12,210 nt of DNA from Bovifimicola sp964595785 (lineage in GTDB: Bacteria; Bacillota; Clostridia; Lachnospirales; Lachnospiraceae). Shown here one piece after another: positions 1 through 6,789 of the stretch; position 1 is the first letter of the stretch; each line of letters opens with the position of its first letter. The notes beneath the pieces are model-generated. The model was not told the origin of the DNA. It worked only from the letters and a program-made list of their open reading frames with translations, and did not search any database. A program made the position numbers and the translations under genes. The stretch spans positions 1-12,210 of the forward strand of contig CAZQRO010000062.1 in assembly GCA_964595785.1 (NCBI GenBank). Reading direction: 5' to 3'.

Positions 1-2
1 CA

Positions 3-473
3 TTTATCGGTGGAGAAGAAGAAAAGAGTGAGCAGGAACCATTAAGACTCTGGGGCAAGGTTGAAGATGGTGTTATTAAGAAAGCTGAATCAATGGTTAT
101 TACAACACAGTGTATCAGAGTTCCTGTACTTAATGGGCATACAGCCGCTGTATTTGTTAAATTTAAGAAAAAGCCTACTAAAGAACAGTTAATTGAGAAA
201 TTGGTTAACTTTAGCGGACTTCCACAGGAATTAAACCTTCCAAGTGCTCCAAAGCAGTTTATTCAGTATCTTGAAGAAGATAACAGACCACAGGTCAGCA
301 TGGATGTTAATTATGAAAATGGAATGGGAGTTTCAGTTGGCCGTCTTAGAGAAGATACTTTATATGATTACAAATTTGTTGGATTATCACACAACACAGT
401 AAGAGGTGCAGCAGGTGGAGCAGTACTTTGCGCAGAACTTCTTAAGGCACAGGGATATATTCAGGCAAAATAA
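3..473 (+). CDS. asd: Aspartate-semialdehyde dehydrogenase, archaeal/fungal-type, C-terminal part (5' end outside window)
   Basis: This is the last 156 residues of a cytoplasmic enzyme that reduces aspartyl phosphate to aspartate semialdehyde with NADPH, the branch point to lysine/diaminopimelate, threonine and methionine. The frame is open from the left edge and ends in TAA at 471-473. The first readable residues are FIGGEEEKSEQEP, then CIRVPVLNGH, which carries the histidine conserved in the catalytic domain. Next come LPSAPKQFIQY, a DNRPQ segment, GRLRED and SHNTVRGAAGGAVL near the C-terminus. These blocks are typical of the roughly 360-residue form found in clostridia and archaea rather than the E. 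coli form, so about 200 residues lie upstream. The internal ATG at 93 is not a start, because recognisable Asd sequence continues before it. Assignment rests on remembered family motifs and is confident. Confidence 0.93.
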   Translation, partial: FIGGEEEKSEQEPLRLWGKVEDGVIKKAESMVITTQCIRVPVLNGHTAAVFVKFKKKPTKEQLIEKLVNFSGLPQELNLPSAPKQFIQYLEEDNRPQVSMDVNYENGMGVSVGRLREDTLYDYKFVGLSHNTVRGAAGGAVLCAELLKAQGYIQAK

Positions 474-618
474 TTAAATATTAAATAATTAGTCATTAAG
501 TATTTTAATAGTTAAGTAATTAATCGATAAATATATTATTAATTAAGTATTCTAATTATTTGAATAAGAAAGATTTTACATTTTTTACATTAATGTTGTA
601 ATTAATTTTCAAGGGTTA
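474..618. other. AT-rich spacer after asd, no gene seen
   Basis: The stretch is almost entirely A and T. It holds a 15-nt direct repeat with one mismatch (495-509 and 542-556, ATTAAGTATT core), a related copy near 511-524, and an 8-bp AT-only inverted repeat (517-524 with 538-545). I see no open reading frame with a ribosome binding site. There is also no GC-stemmed terminator for asd, so termination of that gene is unexplained unless the AT-only hairpin contributes. Confidence 0.5.
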
Positions 619-647
619 TTGACACAGAACTTTCATTGTGCTAAAAT
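619..647 (+). promoter_or_regulatory. Sigma-A-type promoter of the pheS-pheT leader
   Basis: TTGACA at 619-624 and TAAAAT at 642-647 are separated by exactly 17 nt. Transcription would start near 654, giving a leader of about 350 nt before pheS that contains the whole T-box. The -35 hexamer is perfect and the -10 differs from consensus at one position. Confidence 0.8.
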
Positions 648-687
648 TGATTTTAGTTTATTGACGGAATAATTCGTCACATATATA

Positions 688-936
688 GCAATGAAGGTGC
701 ATAGTAGATTTCTATTGTATGAATTTATAGAGAATAATCGTCATCGGCTGGAAGCGGTTTAAGTTCTGTAGATATTGAATTTCACACTGGAGCTTCATCT
801 TTGAAATGAAAGTAGGAGATGACGTTGGTGAGCGTTAATCATTAGAGAGTCTGTTGGTATTAAGTTATCAACAGAAATATGGGTGGTACCGCGGAATATA
901 TTCGTCCCAATCAGAGATTTCTGATTGGGATTTTTT
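688..936 (+). promoter_or_regulatory. T-box riboswitch, phenylalanine-specific, controlling pheS-pheT
   Basis: This leader RNA senses uncharged tRNA-Phe and controls read-through into pheS. Stem I closes with ATGAAG (691-696) against CTTCAT (793-798). An AGTA (703-706) and GAA (777-779) pair forms the S-turn next to the specifier loop, where GAA-T-TTC-A places UUC, a Phe codon, at 781-783. A 10-bp stem III lies at 850-859/866-875. The T-box core GGGTGGTACCGCGG is at 881-894. Its bulge TGGT (884-887) matches an ACCA tRNA end, as expected for tRNA-Phe with discriminator A. The following 11-bp terminator competes with the antiterminator. Specifier, bulge and downstream gene agree with each other, so the amino-acid assignment is firm. 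The exact 5' boundary is approximate. Confidence 0.95.
905..936 (+). terminator. T-box-controlled intrinsic terminator
   Basis: A perfect 11-bp stem (905-915 with 920-930) closes a GATT loop and is followed by six T residues (931-936). The upstream arm overlaps the sequence just after the T-box core, so forming the antiterminator on uncharged tRNA-Phe would prevent it. It lies about 75 nt before the pheS start. Confidence 0.93.
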
Positions 937-1011
937 GATGGTGTCAATTCAATAAATGGCTGCGTGATTGTAATCAGAATCAGATTAAAAATATAGAAAG
1001 GAAGTCTAACG

Positions 1012-2031
1012 ATGAAAGAAAAATTAGACAAAATCAAGGAAGAGGCATTAGTGAAGATATCTGAATCAGGTACTCTTGATAAATTAAATGAAATAAGAGT
1101 AGCGTATTTAGGTAAAAAAGGTGAATTAACAGAAGTTCTTAAAGGAATGAAAGATGTTGTGGCAGAAGAACGTCCTAAGGTAGGACAGTTTGTAAATGAT
1201 ACGAGAAAAGCAATTGAAGAAAAACTTGAAGAGATGAAGAATAGTCTTGCTAAAGAAGCAAGAGAAAAACAACTTGCAGAGGAAGTTATTGATGTAACTT
1301 TACCGGCTAAGAAGAATAGTGTCGGACACAGGCATCCTAATACAATTGCTCTTGAAGAAGTTGAGAGAATATTTGTAGGCATGGGTTATGAAGTTGTAGA
1401 AGGACCTGAAGTTGAATATGATTACTACAATTTCGAAGCACTTAATATTCCGGCTAACCACCCTGCGAAAGATGAACAGGACACATTCTATATTAATGAT
1501 GAAATTGTTCTTAGAACACAGACATCTCCTGTTCAGGCAAGAGTCATGGAACAGGGAAAATTACCTATCAGAATGATTGCACCGGGCAGAGTTTTCAGAG
1601 CAGACGAAGTAGATGCAACACATTCGCCATCATTTCATCAGATAGAAGGTTTAGTAATAGATAAAAATGTTACATTTGCAGATTTAAAAGGAACATTAGC
1701 AGAATTTGCAAAAGAATTATTTGGTGAAAACACAAAAGTCAAATTCAGACCACATCATTTTCCGTTCACAGAACCAAGTGCAGAAGTTGATGTTACATGT
1801 TTCAAATGCGGTGGAAAAGGCTGTAGAATGTGTAAGGGTTCCGGTTGGATAGAAATTCTAGGTTGTGGAATGGTTCATCCAAATGTACTTAAAATGAGTG
1901 GAATTGATCCGGAAGAGCACACAGGATTTGCATTCGGCGTAGGACTTGAAAGAATTGCATTACTTAAGTATGAAATTGATGATATGAGATTACTATACGA
2001 AAATGATACACGTTTCTTAAAGCAGTTCTAA
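1012..2031 (+). CDS. pheS: Phenylalanine--tRNA ligase alpha subunit
   Basis: This is the catalytic subunit of the cytoplasmic alpha2-beta2 phenylalanyl-tRNA synthetase, which charges tRNA-Phe with phenylalanine using ATP. The 339 residues match the usual length. The N-terminal ~95 residues are charged and helical (the tRNA-binding coiled coil). The class II core follows: GHRHPNT near 105-111, LRTQTSPVQARVM near 167, motif 2 as FRADEVDATHSPSFHQIEG at 195-213, and motif 3 as GFAFGVGLERIALL at 305-318. Cysteines 263, 266, 271 and 274 form a CxxC-x4-CxxC knuckle, common in Firmicute and thermophile PheS but absent in E. coli. The ATG is preceded by AAGGAAG at 998-1004, 7 nt away. It is controlled by the upstream T-box and is the first gene of pheS-pheT. 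Confidence 0.98.
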   Translation: MKEKLDKIKEEALVKISESGTLDKLNEIRVAYLGKKGELTEVLKGMKDVVAEERPKVGQFVNDTRKAIEEKLEEMKNSLAKEAREKQLAEEVIDVTLPAKKNSVGHRHPNTIALEEVERIFVGMGYEVVEGPEVEYDYYNFEALNIPANHPAKDEQDTFYINDEIVLRTQTSPVQARVMEQGKLPIRMIAPGRVFRADEVDATHSPSFHQIEGLVIDKNVTFADLKGTLAEFAKELFGENTKVKFRPHHFPFTEPSAEVDVTCFKCGGKGCRMCKGSGWIEILGCGMVHPNVLKMSGIDPEEHTGFAFGVGLERIALLKYEIDDMRLLYENDTRFLKQF

Positions 2032-2063
2032 TATTTGCAAAAAAATGCTTTAGCATGGAGACA

Positions 2064-2157
2064 GGGTTGAAAGAAATTTAAATTTAAGGAAAGGAAAATG
2101 CTGCTGCCCTTTCTTTCAACTTAGGTTTGGGGCAGTATCGCAGTCATATTTGCGATA
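2064..2157 (+). promoter_or_regulatory. Candidate structured RNA (pseudoknot plus hairpin) between pheS and pheT
   Basis: The pheS-pheT gap is 141 nt instead of the usual short one and is rich in pairing. Stem 1 is a perfect 11-bp helix, 2066-2076 (GTTGAAAGAAA) with 2110-2120. The last six loop bases, CTGCCC at 2104-2109, directly abut the 3' arm of stem 1 and can pair with GGGCAG at 2130-2135. With a 9-nt crossing loop this is H-type pseudoknot geometry. A third stem, TATCGCA (2136-2142) with TGCGATA (2151-2157), follows at once and can extend through GCA/TGC at the cost of stem 2. GAAAGG (2089-2094), part of a ribosome binding site in the loop, can instead pair with CCTTTC (2108-2113), which excludes stem 1. 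I recognise no known RNA family. A role in setting pheT translation is inference. Confidence 0.5.
2098..2124 (+). CDS. Possible 8-codon leader peptide between pheS and pheT
   Basis: ATG at 2098 is preceded by a purine-rich AAGGAAAGG (2086-2094), a far better ribosome binding site than the one of pheT itself. The frame runs eight codons (MLLPFLST) to TAG at 2122-2124. The ORF lies inside the candidate pseudoknot: its codons form the second strand of stem 2 and the 3' arm of stem 1, so a translating ribosome would unfold both. It has one Phe codon, so it is not a classic Phe-rich attenuator peptide. An ORF this short could arise by chance. The support is only the binding site and its placement. 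Confidence 0.3.
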   Translation: MLLPFLST

Positions 2158-2172
2158 TGCATGGGAATAAAA

Positions 2173-4590
2173 ATGAATACACCTTTATCATGGATTAAAG
2201 CCTATGTTCCGGAACTTGATGTTACATCACAGGAATATACTGATGCAATGACATTAACAGGAACAAAAGTTGAAGGCTTTGAAGAATTAGACTCAGATTT
2301 AGATAAAATAGTTGTTGGACAGATTGAGAAAATAGAGAGACATCCTGATGCGGATAAACTTGTTATCTGCCAGGTAAATATTGGTTCGGAAGTAACACAG
2401 ATAGTTACAGGAGCTCCAAATGTGGAAGTTGGACAGAAAGTTCCTGTGGTACTTGACGGAGGCAGAGTTGCAGGAGGTCATGACGGAAGTAAGACACCTG
2501 GAGGAATCAAAATTAAAAAAGGCAAATTAAGAGGCATTGAATCAAACGGTATGATGTGTTCAATTGAGGAACTTGGCTCAACAAAAGATATGTATCCTGA
2601 TGCACCGGAAAACGGAATCTATATTTTAAAAGATGATGCCGTTGTGGGAAGTGATGCTGTTGAATTGCTTGGTTTACATGATTCGGTATTTGAATATGAA
2701 ATCACATCAAACAGAGTTGACTGTTATAGTGTAATTGGTATAGCCAGAGAAGCCGCAGCAACATTCAGAACAGAATTTGTACCACTAGTTGTAGAGGTAA
2801 GAGAAAATGATGATGATGTAAATAAATACATTAAAGTCGAAGTAGAAGATAAAGATTTATGCAGAAGATACTGTGCAAGAGTTGTTAAGAATGTAAAGAT
2901 TGCCCCTTCGCCGGAATGGATGCAGAGACGTCTTGCGGCATGTGGAATCAGACCGATTAACAATCTTGTGGATATTACAAACTATGTTATGGAAGAGTTT
3001 GGCCAGCCTATGCATGCATATGATTTAGATACAATTGCCGGTTCTAAAATAGTTGTAAAACGTGCAAATGATGGCGATACATTCGCTACACTTGATGGAC
3101 AGGAAAGAAAACTTGATAATAATATTCTTATGATAAATGATGCTGATAAGGCTATTGGCATTGCAGGAATTATGGGCGGAGAGAATTCCATGATTACAGA
3201 TGATGTAAAAGATATGCTTTTTGAGGCAGCATGTTTTGATGGAACAAATATCAGACTTTCATCAAAGCGAGTAGGACTTAGAACAGATGCATCCGGTAAA
3301 TTTGAAAAGGGTCTTGACCCCAATAATGCAATTGATGCAATAAACAGAGCATGCCAGTTAATAGATGAATTAGGTGCAGGTGAAGTCGTAGGCGGCGTGG
3401 TTGATATATATGATGATGTCAACGAACCTTCAAGAGTTAAATTTGAGCCTGATAGAATTAATAAATTACTTGGAACGGATATTAGTAAAGAAGAAATGCT
3501 TAAGTATTTTGAAAAAATCGAATTAGCATATGATGAAGCAGCAAATGAAATTATTGCTCCGACATTCAGACAGGACATTCATTGTATGGCAGATTTAGCA
3601 GAAGAAGTTGCAAGATTCTATGGATACGATAAGATACCATCTACCCTTCCAAATGGTGAGGCAACAACAGGAAAATTATCTTATAAATTAAGAATTGAAG
3701 CAATAGCAAGAGATATAGCTGAATTCTGCGGATTCAGTCAGGGTATGACATATTCATTTGAGAGCCCGAAGGTATTTGATAAGTTATTAATACCGCAAGA
3801 CAGCAATATGAGAAAAACGGTTGCAATTTCAAATCCGCTTGGTGAGGATTTCAGTATTATGAGAACCACTTCTTTGAATGGAATGTTAACATCACTTTCT
3901 ACTAACTATAATAGAAGAAATAAAGCAGTTAAATTGTATGAATTAGGTAATATTTATATTCCTAAGGAAGTTCCTGTAACAGAACTCCCGGAGGAGAGAA
4001 TGCAGTTCACACTTGGAATGTATGGAGATGGTGACTTCTTCACAATGAAAGGTGTTGTTGAAGAATTTCTTGAAAAAGTGGGAATGAATGATTTAGTTAA
4101 ATATGACAAAGATGCAGATAAACCATTTCTTCATCCGGGACGTCAGGCAAACATTATTTATAAAGATACGGTAATTGGATATCTTGGCGAAGTTCATCCG
4201 CAGGCAGCAGATAATTATGCTATAGGTGAAAGAGCATATGTGGCAGTAATTGATATGCCGGCTATTTATGAACAGACAACATTTGAAAGAAAGTATGAAG
4301 GAATTGCTAAATACCCCGCAATGACAAGAGATATCAGTATGGTTATGTCAAAGAATATCTTAGTTGGTCAGGTGGAAGAAGTGATTAGAAAGAAAGGTGG
4401 AAAACTCTTAGAGAGTTACAAACTTTTTGATATTTATGAAGGTTCACAGATTAAATCAGGTTATAAATCAGTTGCTTACTCAATTACCTTCAGAGCAAAA
4501 GACAGAACTTTAGCAGATAATGAAGTTCAGGAAATAATGGATAAGATACTTAGGGCTTTAGGTGAAATGGGAATTGAATTAAGAGCATAA
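2173..4590 (+). CDS. pheT: Phenylalanine--tRNA ligase beta subunit
   Basis: This is the large subunit of phenylalanyl-tRNA synthetase. It binds tRNA-Phe and edits mischarged Tyr-tRNA-Phe. The chosen start gives 805 residues. An in-frame ATG at 2161 adds four residues but has no binding site, whereas the ATG at 2173 has GGGA at 2163-2166 and yields the family-typical MNTPLSWIKAYVPEL opening. Domains in order: EMAP/OB-type tRNA-binding domain at about 42-156 (IERHPDADKL), B3/B4 editing core at about 215-390 (RPINNLVDITNYVM), B5 at about 422-492 (FEPDRINKLLGT, then APTFRQDI), catalytic-like domain at about 496-700, and an anticodon-binding FDX-ACB domain at about 710-804 (YPAMTRDISMV, FDIYEG). 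Full length and intact. Cotranscribed with pheS and followed by a terminator. The weak binding site next to structured RNA suggests tuned translation. Confidence 0.97.
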   Translation: MNTPLSWIKAYVPELDVTSQEYTDAMTLTGTKVEGFEELDSDLDKIVVGQIEKIERHPDADKLVICQVNIGSEVTQIVTGAPNVEVGQKVPVVLDGGRVAGGHDGSKTPGGIKIKKGKLRGIESNGMMCSIEELGSTKDMYPDAPENGIYILKDDAVVGSDAVELLGLHDSVFEYEITSNRVDCYSVIGIAREAAATFRTEFVPLVVEVRENDDDVNKYIKVEVEDKDLCRRYCARVVKNVKIAPSPEWMQRRLAACGIRPINNLVDITNYVMEEFGQPMHAYDLDTIAGSKIVVKRANDGDTFATLDGQERKLDNNILMINDADKAIGIAGIMGGENSMITDDVKDMLFEAACFDGTNIRLSSKRVGLRTDASGKFEKGLDPNNAIDAINRACQLIDELGAGEVVGGVVDIYDDVNEPSRVKFEPDRINKLLGTDISKEEMLKYFEKIELAYDEAANEIIAPTFRQDIHCMADLAEEVARFYGYDKIPSTLPNGEATTGKLSYKLRIEAIARDIAEFCGFSQGMTYSFESPKVFDKLLIPQDSNMRKTVAISNPLGEDFSIMRTTSLNGMLTSLSTNYNRRNKAVKLYELGNIYIPKEVPVTELPEERMQFTLGMYGDGDFFTMKGVVEEFLEKVGMNDLVKYDKDADKPFLHPGRQANIIYKDTVIGYLGEVHPQAADNYAIGERAYVAVIDMPAIYEQTTFERKYEGIAKYPAMTRDISMVMSKNILVGQVEEVIRKKGGKLLESYKLFDIYEGSQIKSGYKSVAYSITFRAKDRTLADNEVQEIMDKILRALGEMGIELRA

Positions 4591-4652
4591 TAAAGTGCGA
4601 AATATTTTTGAAAATACACCTTTTGCCATCCGAATCCTATAAAACAAATAAG

Positions 4653-4683
4653 AAACTCTGTCAGAAAACTGTCAGAGTTTTTT
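4653..4683 (+). terminator. Intrinsic terminator of pheS-pheT
   Basis: AAACTCTG (4653-4660) pairs with CAGAGTTT (4673-4680). After one T-T mismatch, three more pairs close an AAAA loop. Six T residues run from 4678 to 4683. It lies 62 nt after the pheT stop codon. Confidence 0.9.
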
Positions 4684-4714
4684 GTAATATTACAATAACT
4701 TTTTTATGGAAATG

Positions 4715-4723
4715 TGATATAAT
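4715..4723 (+). promoter_or_regulatory. Extended -10 promoter for the flavin reductase gene run
   Basis: TGATATAAT at 4715-4723 is a perfect TATAAT hexamer (4718-4723) with the extended TGn motif. No good -35 lies 17 nt upstream, which is tolerated by extended -10 promoters. The start would be near 4730, about 40 nt before the gene. Confidence 0.6.
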
Positions 4724-4770
4724 ATCATAGATAATTTTAAAAATATGTTGTAAATAGTATGGAGGAAAAT

Positions 4771-5283
4771 ATGGATTTTAGAGAGATTAGTACAGATCAG
4801 ATAAAAGATAATGCATTTGACATGATTGGTAAAAAGTGGATGTTAGTAACAGCTTCGAATGGCGAAAATGTTAATTCAATGACTGCTTCATGGGGCGGAA
4901 TCGGTATTATGTGGGGTAAGCCTGTTGCATTTGTGTTTATCAGACCACAGAGATATACGAAGGAATTTATTGATAAGTCATTAACAATGTCACTTTCTTT
5001 TTATGATGAATCTCATAGAAAGACTTTAAATTATATGGGAACAGTTTCAGGAAGAGATGAGGATAAGATTAAAAAAGCAGGTCTTACTACGGTATTTGAT
5101 GGTGAGACGCCGTATTTTAAAGAAGCTGAACAGGTATTAATAGTTAAGAAGCTATATGCGCAGGAAATGGATGAAAAATTTTTAGTTGAGAAAACTATTC
5201 ATGACAAATGGTACCCTGAAAATGATTATCATACAATGTATGTATGTGAAATAGAAAAGGTATTGGTAAAAAATAATATTTGA
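4771..5283 (+). CDS. Flavin reductase-like, FMN-binding split-barrel protein
   Basis: The 170-residue cytoplasmic protein resembles the flavin reductase (HpaC/RutF-like) split beta-barrel family, which binds FMN and often reduces it with NAD(P)H. Visible family features are WMLVTASNGENVNSMTASWG (about 23-42), then GIMWGKPVAFVFIRPQRYT (45-63), and FIDKSLTMSLSFYDE (66-80), the pattern of this fold. An in-frame ATG at 4759 lies 12 nt upstream. It is rejected because GGAGG at 4761-4765 sits inside that extension and is correctly spaced for the ATG at 4771. Electron donor and partner are unknown, and no oxygenase gene is next to it. It is first in a run with the HPt, phosphoesterase and VanZ-VanY genes (42-nt gap to the next gene), but a functional link is not evident. 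Confidence 0.85.
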   Translation: MDFREISTDQIKDNAFDMIGKKWMLVTASNGENVNSMTASWGGIGIMWGKPVAFVFIRPQRYTKEFIDKSLTMSLSFYDESHRKTLNYMGTVSGRDEDKIKKAGLTTVFDGETPYFKEAEQVLIVKKLYAQEMDEKFLVEKTIHDKWYPENDYHTMYVCEIEKVLVKNNI

Positions 5284-5325
5284 AAATAATTACAAATAAA
5301 TCGAAAAAAGAGGGTTGGATATCTA

Positions 5326-5685
5326 ATGCACAATAAATATGAAATTCTTGCCAGAGCAGGAATTGATATGGAGGAATTAATGGAGAACATGGGTTATGAT
5401 GAGAAAATAGTGAATCATGTTTTAATTGCATTTCTTTCAGATAAGAACTATGAAGATTTCTGTGATAGTATGAAAAGACAGGATTATGGCAAGGTTTTTT
5501 TGACAGCACATACTTTAAAAGGTGTGCTGTCAAATCTTGCCATGAAAAATTTACAAATTGTTTGCAGTAATATTGTTGAAAAATTACGAAATAAGGACTA
5601 TGATAACATAGATTGTGATATGAGAAAGTTTTGCAATATGTATAATGAAATACGTGATACGATAATGGAGGTATATAATGAATAA
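5326..5685 (+). CDS. Stand-alone histidine phosphotransfer (HPt) domain protein
   Basis: The 119-residue protein has the signature of an HPt four-helix bundle: FLTAHTLKGVLSNLAM at about 58-73, with His62 as the expected phosphate-accepting residue in AHTLKG. HPt proteins relay phosphate between hybrid histidine kinase receivers and output response regulators in the cytoplasm. No kinase or response regulator lies in this window, so its partners are elsewhere. The start has AGAGGG at about 5309-5314, a rather long 11 nt away. The last 8 nt overlap the phosphoesterase gene, so the two are very probably translationally coupled. Residues after 75 are less conserved in my memory. The family call is good, the role unknown. 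Confidence 0.8.
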   Translation: MHNKYEILARAGIDMEELMENMGYDEKIVNHVLIAFLSDKNYEDFCDSMKRQDYGKVFLTAHTLKGVLSNLAMKNLQIVCSNIVEKLRNKDYDNIDCDMRKFCNMYNEIRDTIMEVYNE

Positions 5686-6784
5686 AAAGAAACCTATTTT
5701 TGGTTTGCTGAGTTTTTCAGTTTTGGCAGGAAGTGCATATACGTTTATTAGTAATATCTATAGAGGAAGCAGATTTGTTGATGAATATGTAAGTAAGTTT
5801 GGAAAAATTAAGGTTAATTCAACTTTTTCAATAGAGAAAGATGGCTATTATTCTATAAATAAAACTGATAATAAGCCTTTTAGAGTACTTCAGTTAACAG
5901 ATATTCATATTGGCGGAGGATATCTTTCGAGACATGAGGATATGCAGGCGCTGGGAATTATGTATAGAGCTATTGTAAGCACAAAGCCGGATCTTATTGT
6001 GATAACAGGTGATGTTGCATGTGCAAAGGCACATATTTCTTTTTCAAGAAATAACCTGAACTGCTTTAGAATTGTAACAGACATGTTAGAGAATATCGAA
6101 ATACCATATGCGATTACATTTGGTAATCATGATGCAGACGGAAGAGCTGCTTATAAGAGAAGAGTACTTGCAGATTTTATATCAGGCAGGGAACATTCAG
6201 TGATGGTATCTAATGAAGAGACGGAAGGAATAACAGGTTTTTCAAATTATACTGTTAAATTGAGAAATAAAAGCGGAAAACTTAATTCGGTAATATTTAT
6301 GCTTGATTCTAATGAATATATCAAGACCGACCAGAAGAAGACTTATGACTATATTCATAATGACCAGGTGGAATGGTATGAAAAAGAGACTTTAAGAATT
6401 AATGATGAGGAAGGCAGAAAAGTGCCGTCACATGTGTTTTTTCACATTCCGCTCAGGGAATATAATGAGGCATGGAATGCAGTAATTAACGCAGATAAAT
6501 CGGCTGAATACTGTTATGGAAGCCGGGATGAATCAATAAGCTGTTCTAAAATAGATTCTAATCTTTTTGATAAAGTATTACAACTCGGATGTACAAAAGG
6601 ATTGTATTGCGGACATGATCATTTAAATGATTTTTCGGTAAACTATAAAGGTGTACGATTGACATATGGTCAGGCAATAGACTGTCTGTTATATGCAAAG
6701 AATCTGTCAGAACATAAGGGTGCAACGCTTCTTAAGATTCATAAAAATGGTGACTTTGAGATTAAAGGAAAGAAACATAGGTGA
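5678..6784 (+). CDS. Membrane-anchored calcineurin-like metallophosphoesterase (Dcr2-like)
   Basis: This 368-residue protein has a short basic N-terminus (MNKKK) and a hydrophobic segment at about 7-25 that looks like an uncleaved anchor, so the catalytic part is probably outside the cell. All metallophosphoesterase blocks are present: TDIHIG (Asp75, His77), GDV (Asp112), GNHD (149-152), FFHIPL (His256) and GHDH (312-315), giving the usual two-metal site. The late layout, with FFHIPLREY, a YGSRDES segment, SNLFDKVL, then CGHDHLNDF and LTYGQ, resembles the Dcr2-type purple-acid-like phosphatases. The substrate cannot be told. The start ATG has GGAGG at 5667-5671 and lies inside the HPt gene end (8-nt overlap). 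Its stop is only 5 nt before the next gene, whose ribosome binding site overlaps it. Confidence 0.88.
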   Translation: MNKKKPIFGLLSFSVLAGSAYTFISNIYRGSRFVDEYVSKFGKIKVNSTFSIEKDGYYSINKTDNKPFRVLQLTDIHIGGGYLSRHEDMQALGIMYRAIVSTKPDLIVITGDVACAKAHISFSRNNLNCFRIVTDMLENIEIPYAITFGNHDADGRAAYKRRVLADFISGREHSVMVSNEETEGITGFSNYTVKLRNKSGKLNSVIFMLDSNEYIKTDQKKTYDYIHNDQVEWYEKETLRINDEEGRKVPSHVFFHIPLREYNEAWNAVINADKSAEYCYGSRDESISCSKIDSNLFDKVLQLGCTKGLYCGHDHLNDFSVNYKGVRLTYGQAIDCLLYAKNLSEHKGATLLKIHKNGDFEIKGKKHR

Positions 6785-6789
6785 AATAA

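Noticed and set aside
495..556. Short AT-rich direct repeats as a CRISPR-like or iteron array
   Set aside because: There are only two good copies and one degenerate copy of 15 nt in very AT-rich DNA, without regular spacers or replication genes.
661..689. Possible second promoter TTGACG-17-TATAGC before the T-box
   Set aside because: Its -10 is poor, and transcription from it would start inside stem I of the T-box and destroy the leader. The promoter at 619-647 fits better.
795..1382. Minus-strand open frame of 195 codons over the T-box end and pheS
   Set aside because: It lies opposite the T-box and a clear pheS, is serine/phenylalanine-rich in the way of antisense translations, and has no ribosome binding site or family likeness.
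2982..3578. Minus-strand open frame of 198 codons inside pheT
   Set aside because: It is a shadow of the well-supported pheT reading frame with low-complexity serine-rich text. The same applies to 2299-2481, 2724-2963, 5195-5533, 7062-7370, 7652-7846, 7846-8037, 8623-8814, 10196-10432 and 10291-10578.
4759..4770. Upstream ATG of the flavin reductase gene
   Set aside because: The extension encodes the ribosome binding site GGAGG of the ATG at 4771 and has no binding site of its own.
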